A stretch of DNA of 55,958 nucleotides, taken from the NCBI GenBank assembly GCA_903860085.1, contig CAIOPD010000071.1, positions 1-55,958 on the forward strand. The letters run 5' to 3'. Source of the DNA: an uncultured Pseudomonadota bacterium. GTDB lineage: Bacteria; Pseudomonadota; Gammaproteobacteria; Burkholderiales; Methylophilaceae. The notes beneath the pieces are model-generated. The model did no database searches. It saw only the letters and a program-made list of their open reading frames with translations, and was not told the origin of the DNA. Shown here in pieces: positions 50,508 to 55,958 of the stretch. Every line of letters starts with the position of its first letter. The stretch's first letter is position 1. A program made the position numbers and the translations under genes.

Positions 50508-50942
50508 CTAGCCTAGTAGCAATAATCCCCAAGTTGTAGCCAATATCGTTAGTGCTAAAAATACTGCTGCGCTTCCAATATCCTTGGCTTGCTTGGCGAG
50601 GGAGTTATGTTCAGTTGATGTGTGGTCTACGGCCGCCTCAATCGCTGAGTTTAATAACTCCACAATTAATAACAGCAAAACACTTGCTACCATCAATGCT
50701 TGCTCTATCGCACTTTTACCCAAATAAAATGCTAATGGAATCAATACAATGGCGAGAAAAACCTCTTGACGAAATGCATCCTCATGTTTAAAGGCTGCCA
50801 CGAAACCTTCAAGAGAATACCCGCAGGCATTAATTAACCTGCGCACACCAGTTTTACCTTTGAACGGACTAGTCGCCAAGTGTTTAGACGCTGGCATTTT
50901 TTTAGCTTTACTGTCTGGTTTATTAGTCGTGGTTTGCATCAA
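50508..50942 (-). CDS. dgkA: Diacylglycerol kinase
   Basis: 144-residue integral membrane kinase that recycles diacylglycerol to phosphatidic acid. Three helices and the signature ELLNSAIEAAVDHTSTEHNSLAKQAKDIGSAAVFLAL match DgkA. A basic extension of about 35 residues (DSKAKKMPASKHLATSPFKGKTG) precedes the usual start. It is convergent with the TonB receptor, with 25 bp between stops. Confidence 0.95.
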   Translation of the reverse strand: MMQTTTNKPDSKAKKMPASKHLATSPFKGKTGVRRLINACGYSLEGFVAAFKHEDAFRQEVFLAIVLIPLAFYLGKSAIEQALMVASVLLLLIVELLNSAIEAAVDHTSTEHNSLAKQAKDIGSAAVFLALTILATTWGLLLLG

Positions 50943-50958
50943 AGGCTCTCTTTTATAA

Positions 50959-50981
50959 TAGGCTTTTAAATATAAAGCCTA
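50959..50981. promoter_or_regulatory. Perfect dyad between dgkA and yggX
   Basis: TAGGCTTT-N7-AAAGCCTA lies in the divergent region between dgkA and yggX. It could be an operator or a leader hairpin for dgkA; I do not recognise the regulator. Confidence 0.3.
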
Positions 50982-51048
50982 GATTTTTAATGCGCTTATT
51001 TTAACATGCGCTATCATTACGGTTTGGCAACATTACATTAGGTAAATT

Positions 51049-51324
51049 ATGGCACGTACAGTCAATTGTATTAAATTAGGCAGAGAAGCCGACGGCATGG
51101 ACTTCCCACCTTACCCAGGCGAATTAGGCAAGCGCATTTATACGCACGTTTCTAAAGAAGCTTGGGCAACATGGCTTAAACAGCAAACCATGCTGGTCAA
51201 CGAAAATCGCCTCAGCCTAGCCGATCAATCTGCTCGGAAATACTTAACCGAACAAACTGAAAAATACTTTTTCGGTGAGGGTGCTGACACTGCTCAGGGT
51301 TATGTTCCTCCCAAAGCTGACTAG
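51049..51324 (+). CDS. yggX: Probable Fe(2+)-trafficking protein YggX
   Basis: 91-residue YggX family protein that protects iron-sulfur clusters from oxidation. MARTVNCIKLGREADGMDFPPYPGELG with the conserved Cys7 is canonical, and KYFFGEGADTAQGYVPP ends the protein. In many proteobacteria it lies by mutY or is controlled by SoxRS; here it stands alone, ended by a strong two-way terminator. Confidence 0.96.
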   Translation: MARTVNCIKLGREADGMDFPPYPGELGKRIYTHVSKEAWATWLKQQTMLVNENRLSLADQSARKYLTEQTEKYFFGEGADTAQGYVPPKAD

Positions 51325-51345
51325 AAAATAAAGCTTACTTACAAT

Positions 51346-51374
51346 AAAAAAGCGCTGAAAATCAGCGCTTTTTT
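51346..51374. terminator. Bidirectional terminator between yggX and phoU
   Basis: AAAAAAGCGCTGA and its exact complement flank a 3-base loop, with A-runs and T-runs on both sides. It should end yggX (plus) and phoU (minus) transcripts. Confidence 0.9.
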
Positions 51375-51386
51375 ATTGGGTGCTGC

Positions 51387-52103
51387 TTATGCTACTGATT
51401 GCTGTGTTTCGCGCTCGATATCTTCTAAAGAACTGTGTCGTACGTCAATGCCTTTTACCATATACACCACATATTCTGCGATGTTTTTAGCATGATCACC
51501 GATACGTTCAATAGCTTTAGCCACAAACAACACTTCCAATGACATTGATATAGTCCGCGGATCTTCTAACATAAAGGTAATGAGCTGACGCATGGCCGCA
51601 CGAAATTGCTCATCTACCAATTCATCCTGCTTAGCCACTTCAACCGTTTTACTAACATCTAAACGTGCAAAACCATCTAGGGCAGTACGCAACATATCGC
51701 GCACTAAAGCCACCATCGATTTAATTTCGTTGAAACGTGGCTTATACATGCGATCTTCATCGTAAATTTTCTGTGCAGTACGTGCGATTTTAGTCGCCTC
51801 GTCACCAATACGCTCCAGGTCGGTAATGGTCTTTACCATCATCATTACCATGCGTAAATCACCAGCAGCTGGCTGACGGCGAGCAATAATATGGCTGCAA
51901 TCTTCATCAATTTCGATTTCAAGTGTATTCACACGCTTGTCATTAACCATGACTTCTTTGGCAAGATTAGTGTCAAGTTTTACCAACGCTTCTAACGCCT
52001 GTACGATTTGTAGCTCAACTAAGCCACCCATTTCAAGTACTTTGGCACGTACCGCTTCTAATTCGGCGTCGTATTGCTTAAAGGTATGTTCAGTTTGCAT
52101 CAT
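51387..52103 (-). CDS. phoU: Phosphate-signalling protein PhoU
   Basis: 238 residues, all-helical, with two PhoU repeats: KVLEMGGLVELQIVQALEALVKLD / DEDCSHIIARRQPAAGDLRMVMM and IKSMVALVRDMLRTALDGFARLD / AKAIERIGDHAKNIAEYVVYM. It links phosphate transport by PstSCAB to PhoR and limits phosphate uptake. No pst or phoBR gene is adjacent, so here it is a single gene. Confidence 0.95.
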   Translation of the reverse strand: MMQTEHTFKQYDAELEAVRAKVLEMGGLVELQIVQALEALVKLDTNLAKEVMVNDKRVNTLEIEIDEDCSHIIARRQPAAGDLRMVMMMVKTITDLERIGDEATKIARTAQKIYDEDRMYKPRFNEIKSMVALVRDMLRTALDGFARLDVSKTVEVAKQDELVDEQFRAAMRQLITFMLEDPRTISMSLEVLFVAKAIERIGDHAKNIAEYVVYMVKGIDVRHSSLEDIERETQQSVA

Positions 52104-52230
52104 GCTTCCTTGGGAATTTTACTAATGATACCGCTTAAATTTTAACTACTCTAACTTCCCATACTAATGGTCAATTATGACAACAGTATTTCAGACTTAA
52201 TATACTAGCCCACAGCAACAGAAATACTAA

Positions 52231-52905
52231 TTATTTTTTATAAGTTTTAACGCCATCCGCAGTAGCCAGCAACAATACGTTCGCTGGGCGAGCGGCAAAC
52301 AAACCATTAGTGACTACGCCGACGATTTGATTGATCTTGGCTTCCATTGCAATCGGGTCAGCAATACTTAAACCATGCACGTCTAAAATAACATTGCCGT
52401 TATCCGTAGTAAAGTTGCGTAACGCTGGTTGGCCACCTAATTTGACTAGTTCACGCGCTACATAGCTTTTAGCCATCGGCAATACCTCAACTGGTAATGG
52501 GAATTTACCCAGCACCGCAACGTACTTGCTTTCATCACAAATACAAATGAACTGCTTAGCCACCGCAGCCACGATTTTTTCTCGGGTTAATGCGCCACCG
52601 CCACCTTTAATCATATGCAAGTGCTCGGTAATCTCATCTGCGCCATCGACATAAATATCCATGCTATCCACGCTATTTAAGTCAAACACCTCAATACCAT
52701 GCGCACGAAGGCGTTGCGCTGTTGCTTCAGAACTGGCGACCGCGCCATCGATTTTATGTTTTACTTTAGCTAACTCATCAATGAAAAAGTTGGCCGTTGA
52801 GCCAGTACCCACTCCAATAATACCGCCTTTTACATACTCAACAGCCGCTTTTGCAACCTGTTGTTTAAGTTCGTCTTGTGATAACTTCGTTTCATTTTTC
52901 TGCAT
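52231..52905 (-). CDS. rpiA: Ribose-5-phosphate isomerase A
   Basis: 224 residues. Interconverts ribose-5-phosphate and ribulose-5-phosphate, the latter also being the substrate of KdsD and of methylotrophic carbon fixation. Motifs: GIIGVGTGSTANFFIDEL, VASSEATAQRLRAHGIEV, YVDGADEITEHLHMIKGGGGALTREKIVA. Length is standard. It is divergent from ilvA. Confidence 0.97.
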   Translation of the reverse strand: MQKNETKLSQDELKQQVAKAAVEYVKGGIIGVGTGSTANFFIDELAKVKHKIDGAVASSEATAQRLRAHGIEVFDLNSVDSMDIYVDGADEITEHLHMIKGGGGALTREKIVAAVAKQFICICDESKYVAVLGKFPLPVEVLPMAKSYVARELVKLGGQPALRNFTTDNGNVILDVHGLSIADPIAMEAKINQIVGVVTNGLFAARPANVLLLATADGVKTYKK

Positions 52906-53006
52906 TTTGGTTATATCCCTACATTTTCTTTATAATTACAAACATCTACCACTATACACTGCATGGCCTTTGAATGAAAATTGCCAAAGGCATCTGAATA
53001 CTTACC

Positions 53007-54536
53007 ATGACTCAAGTAACGCTTAGCATCAACGATTATTTAAATAAAATAAAAAACTCACGCGTGTATGACGTGGCAAAAATCACGCCACTTGAACTGC
53101 AACCCAACCTATCTAAACGCATACAGAACAACGTGTTTTTAAAGCGCGAAGATATGCAACCAGTGTTCTCGTTTAAATTACGTGGCGCTTATAACAAAAT
53201 GGCGCAATTGCCTGCTGCCACCCTTGCTAAAGGCGTGATTGCAGCCAGTGCTGGCAACCATGCTCAAGGTGTAGCGCTTAGTGCACAAAAGCTTGGTTGC
53301 AGAGCAGTGATTGTGATGCCTACCACTACGCCGCAAATAAAAATCAATGCGGTCAAAAGCCGCGGCGCGGAGGTGATTCTCTTTGGCGATAGTTATACTG
53401 ACGCCTATACAAGGGCACAGGAGTTAGAAAAAACTGAAGGCCTTACTTTTGTACACCCTTACGACGACCCTGACGTTATTGCCGGTCAAGGCACTATCGC
53501 ACTCGAAATACTTAACCAACACCCAGGTCCTATTCACGCTATATTTTGCTGTGTAGGTGGTGGTGGCCTTCTGGCGGGCGTTGCTGCTTACATTAAGGCT
53601 ATGCGCCCTGAAATTAGAGTGATTGGCGTCGAAGCCAAAGATGCCGAGGCCATGACGCAATCTCTCAAGCTTGGGCATCGCGTTATGCTTGATCAAGTGG
53701 GATTGTTTGCCGATGGTGCTGCCGTAAAACAAGTCGGCGAGCATACTTTTGCCTTATGCCAGCAATATGTAGATGAAATGATCGTAGTTGATAATGATGC
53801 TATCTGCGCAGCAATTAAAGATGTATTTGAAGATACTCGTAGCATTTTAGAGCCTGCTGGCGCCCTCGCAACTGCTGGTATAAAAGAGTATGCCAAACGC
53901 AATCAGTTGCGGGACGAAACCTTGATTGGTATCGCTTCTGGCGCGAATATGAATTTCGACCGCTTGCGCTTTATTGCAGAGCGCGCTGAAGTTGGTGAAA
54001 AGCGTGAGGCAGTATTAGCTGTGAGTATTCCCGAGCAGCCGGGTGCGTTTAAAACTTTCTGCCATCTGCTGGGTGATCGTAATATCACTGAGTTTAACTA
54101 CCGATATTCTGATCCAAAAATTGCGCATATCTTTGTCGGCGTTGCTATTGCCGACCCTAGTGAAGCCACCAATTTGGTCGCGGCTCTTCAAGCTAAAGGC
54201 TTACCCGCATTAGATTTAACAGATAATGAAGTGGCCAAGTTGCATTTGCGGCATTTAGTAGGTGGACATGCCCCACAAGCCACCAATGAAGTGGTGTTTA
54301 GATTTGAGTTTCCGGAAAAACCTGGCGCTCTCATGAAATTTTTAGATACCATGGGCCACGACTGGAATATTAGCTTGTTCCATTACCGTAATCATGGCGC
54401 TGACTTTGGTCGCGTGCTGGTTGGCATGCAGGTGCCACCGGCTGATACAAATCAGTTCCATGAGTTTTTAGATCAACTAGGTTATCCGCACTGGGATGAA
54501 ACTGAAAACCCTGCCTATAAGTTATTTTTGGGTTAG
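53007..54536 (+). CDS. ilvA: Threonine deaminase (biosynthetic)
   Basis: 509 residues. Deaminates threonine to 2-ketobutyrate, the first step to isoleucine. The PLP lysine is in VFSFKLRGAYNKM, SAGNHAQGVALSAQKLG binds substrate, and the glycine loop is CCVGGGGLLAGVAA. Two ACT-like regulatory domains follow residue 330 (IPEQPGAFKTFCHLLGDRNITEFNYRY and FPEKPGALMKFLDTMGHDWNISLFHYR), so it should be inhibited by isoleucine. It is the long, biosynthetic form, not TdcB. Confidence 0.97.
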   Translation: MTQVTLSINDYLNKIKNSRVYDVAKITPLELQPNLSKRIQNNVFLKREDMQPVFSFKLRGAYNKMAQLPAATLAKGVIAASAGNHAQGVALSAQKLGCRAVIVMPTTTPQIKINAVKSRGAEVILFGDSYTDAYTRAQELEKTEGLTFVHPYDDPDVIAGQGTIALEILNQHPGPIHAIFCCVGGGGLLAGVAAYIKAMRPEIRVIGVEAKDAEAMTQSLKLGHRVMLDQVGLFADGAAVKQVGEHTFALCQQYVDEMIVVDNDAICAAIKDVFEDTRSILEPAGALATAGIKEYAKRNQLRDETLIGIASGANMNFDRLRFIAERAEVGEKREAVLAVSIPEQPGAFKTFCHLLGDRNITEFNYRYSDPKIAHIFVGVAIADPSEATNLVAALQAKGLPALDLTDNEVAKLHLRHLVGGHAPQATNEVVFRFEFPEKPGALMKFLDTMGHDWNISLFHYRNHGADFGRVLVGMQVPPADTNQFHEFLDQLGYPHWDETENPAYKLFLG

Positions 54537-54730
54537 TTTTTAGTCTATATACCCAATCAAAACTAAGCCGCTTTAAATTAATACATAAAAGCCAAGAGTA
54601 GATCTTGCTTATATCCAACAGTCGGTTAAGTATGGATATTCACCTAGATTGAACCTAAACCGGCATGGCGTGCCTTACTTAGTATTAATAAATAAGAAAA
54701 AATAAGATTGGACAAAAGGAGCAATAAAGC

Positions 54731-55792
54731 ATGAAATTAACGCATTGGATAATGGTTTTCGCAACGGGGATCTGTTTAAACGCGAGTGCCACAGCCGCTG
54801 ACCGCGGAAAAGCCTATGTTTCAAATCAGGACGGGGGCGTTACGGTAATCGACCTAAACACGCTAACCACTGACACTGTCATTGACGTTAAGGCTGATGG
54901 TCCACGCGGCCTTGCCGTAAGCGAAGATGGTAAATTGCTGATAGTTGCCACCCGCGAAAATGGGAGTATTTCTATCATTGATACCGCAACTAACGAAGTG
55001 GTGAAGCAAATTGCTGTTGGTAAAAATCCAGAGTTTGTGCGCGTGCGCGGAAACTTTGCTTTTGTTTCCTACGAACCGAGCTCTAAAGGTGGTCCTCCGC
55101 CAGTAGCAGGTGCTGTAGCTACTGCGGCCCCCGAAGAGGCCGATGACGATAAAGAACCTGCGCGTATTGGTATTGTGGATTTAAAGCTTGGCAAAAAAGT
55201 ACGCGAAATTATCGGTGGCCCTGAAACTGAAGGCATTGAATTTAGCCGTGACGGCAAGCAACTAGTGATCACTAACGAAGCCGACAATACGGTGACTGTG
55301 CACAGCATGAAAACTGGAAAATTACTCAAAACTATTCCAACGCATGATTATGGTGACAGGCCTCGTGGCATCAAGGTTTCACCTGATGGTAAAACCTACA
55401 TAGTAACCCTAGAGTTCAGCAATAAATTCATGGTGATGGACAAGAAATTTAAGGTGTTACGCACAGTGGATACTGGTGGCGCACCTTATGGTGTTGCTTA
55501 TGACCGTAACGGCGAGCGCATTTTTATTGCCGCTAACAAGGCCAAGGCGCTGGAGGTGTATGACGCAAAAACCTTTGAAAAGATTAAAGACATCACTACG
55601 GGTAACCGTTGCTGGCACTTTAGCTTCACACCGGATGACAAAGAAATTCTGCTCGCTTGCGGCAAGTCTGACGCAGTGTTTGTAATTGATGTCGAAAAAC
55701 TTGAAGTAACCAAGCAAATTCAAGATAAGAAAATGCCTTGGGGCGTAGTAACTTACCCTAAATCTATGGGTAGCCTAGATAAGCCTTTGTAG
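54731..55792 (+). CDS. Periplasmic YVTN-family beta-propeller protein
   Basis: 353 residues with a signal peptide (WIMVFATGICLNASATAA). The rest is a beta-propeller of YVTN/NHL-like blades: AYVSNQDGGVTVIDLNT, GPRGLAVSEDGKLLIVATREN, TEGIEFSRDGKQLVITNEADNTV, DRPRGIKVSPDGKTYIVTLEF. It resembles the propeller proteins linked to PQQ-dependent catabolism; the partner enzyme is not in the window. A Gly/Pro/Ala then acidic linker of about 30 residues (near 115-145) interrupts one blade. AAAAGGAG precedes the ATG. The 194-bp gap before it shows nothing else. Confidence 0.85.
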   Translation: MKLTHWIMVFATGICLNASATAADRGKAYVSNQDGGVTVIDLNTLTTDTVIDVKADGPRGLAVSEDGKLLIVATRENGSISIIDTATNEVVKQIAVGKNPEFVRVRGNFAFVSYEPSSKGGPPPVAGAVATAAPEEADDDKEPARIGIVDLKLGKKVREIIGGPETEGIEFSRDGKQLVITNEADNTVTVHSMKTGKLLKTIPTHDYGDRPRGIKVSPDGKTYIVTLEFSNKFMVMDKKFKVLRTVDTGGAPYGVAYDRNGERIFIAANKAKALEVYDAKTFEKIKDITTGNRCWHFSFTPDDKEILLACGKSDAVFVIDVEKLEVTKQIQDKKMPWGVVTYPKSMGSLDKPL

Positions 55793-55810
55793 TTAATGCC
55801 TGTAATGACG

Positions 55811-55839
55811 AAAAAGCCGCGCATGCGCGGCTTTTTTTA
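55811..55839 (+). terminator. Strong terminator after the beta-propeller gene
   Basis: AAAAAGCCGCGC and GCGCGGCTTTTT pair around a minimal AT centre and are followed by more T residues. It is 18 bp after the stop. Confidence 0.92.
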
Positions 55840-55863
55840 TTAAGATTTGGTGTGACTTCGCTG

Positions 55864-55893
55864 TTGACCAATTTGCTTATTGATTAATAAGAT
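55864..55893 (+). promoter_or_regulatory. Possible promoter at the window end
   Basis: TTGACC, 18 bases and TAAGAT in an AT-rich stretch, pointing out of the window. No gene starts before the edge. Confidence 0.25.
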
Positions 55894-55958
55894 ATATCTG
55901 TATTTTCTATAAATTTTCGATAGTGAAATTTACTTGATTGAATATCCTGATAGCAGAC

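Overview
The window is ordinary, gene-dense chromosome of a low-GC betaproteobacterium. The gene orders are typical of that class: kdsD-kdsC-lptC-lptA-lptB-rpoN-hpf-hprK-rapZ-EIIA-HPr-EI, def-fmt-rsmB-DUF4390-ntrY-ntrX, ahcY-membrane protein-metF behind a SAH riboswitch, and dapF-DUF484-xerC. A methylotroph of the Methylophilaceae (Methylotenera-like) is my best guess. It rests on the low GC, the orphan soxYZ pair and a YVTN beta-propeller of the kind linked to PQQ-dependent catabolism. The genus is inferred, not demonstrated. I found no rRNA, tRNA, CRISPR array, prophage or insertion sequence.

Layout. 1-5.4 kb (minus): a cation:dicarboxylate/amino-acid symporter cut by the window edge, an RNA m5C methyltransferase with a histone-H1-like tail, two tandem DUF3108 proteins, and purM. 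5.4-8.9 kb (plus): AI-2E-family permease, hda, and a COG2509 FAD protein. 8.9-13.6 kb (minus): ahpF, ahpC, then bepA-like protease, soxY and soxZ. 13.6-17.3 kb: moaC (plus), then kefB-like antiporter and thiO (minus). 17.5-31.3 kb (plus): Kdo synthesis, LPS transport, sigma-54, the regulatory PTS, oligopeptidase A and exonuclease III. 31.3-38.3 kb (minus): def-fmt-rsmB-DUF4390-ntrY-ntrX. 38.4-40.3 kb (plus): a small exported protein, dprA and smg. 40.4-44.6 kb (minus): metF, a holin-like membrane protein, ahcY with its riboswitch, and metK. 44.7-50.5 kb (plus): dapF, DUF484, xerC, sodB, a frameshifted exported protein and a TonB-dependent receptor. 50.5-55.9 kb: dgkA, yggX, phoU, rpiA, ilvA and the beta-propeller protein.

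How the genes work together. The long plus-strand block makes Kdo, builds the Lpt bridge and encodes sigma-54 together with a PTS that has HPr kinase but no sugar permease here, so it is probably regulatory. The minus-strand block around 41-44.6 kb is the activated-methyl cycle: metK makes SAM, ahcY removes SAH and metF supplies methyl-THF, with SAH sensed by RNA. ahpC/ahpF, sodB and yggX form a scattered oxidative-stress set.

Most notable signals. (1) The exported His/Cys-rich protein upstream of the TonB receptor is put out of frame by an 11-bp tandem repeat, and removing one repeat unit restores a 112-residue protein; this suggests a phase-variable metal-related locus. (2) The DprA winged-helix domain is present only as a decayed remnant after the dprA stop. 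(3) The NtrX-like regulator has lost its Walker A lysine, its Walker B aspartate and the GAFTGA loop. (4) A complete SAH riboswitch with its own -35/-10 promoter precedes ahcY. (5) ptsN is missing between hpf and hprK.
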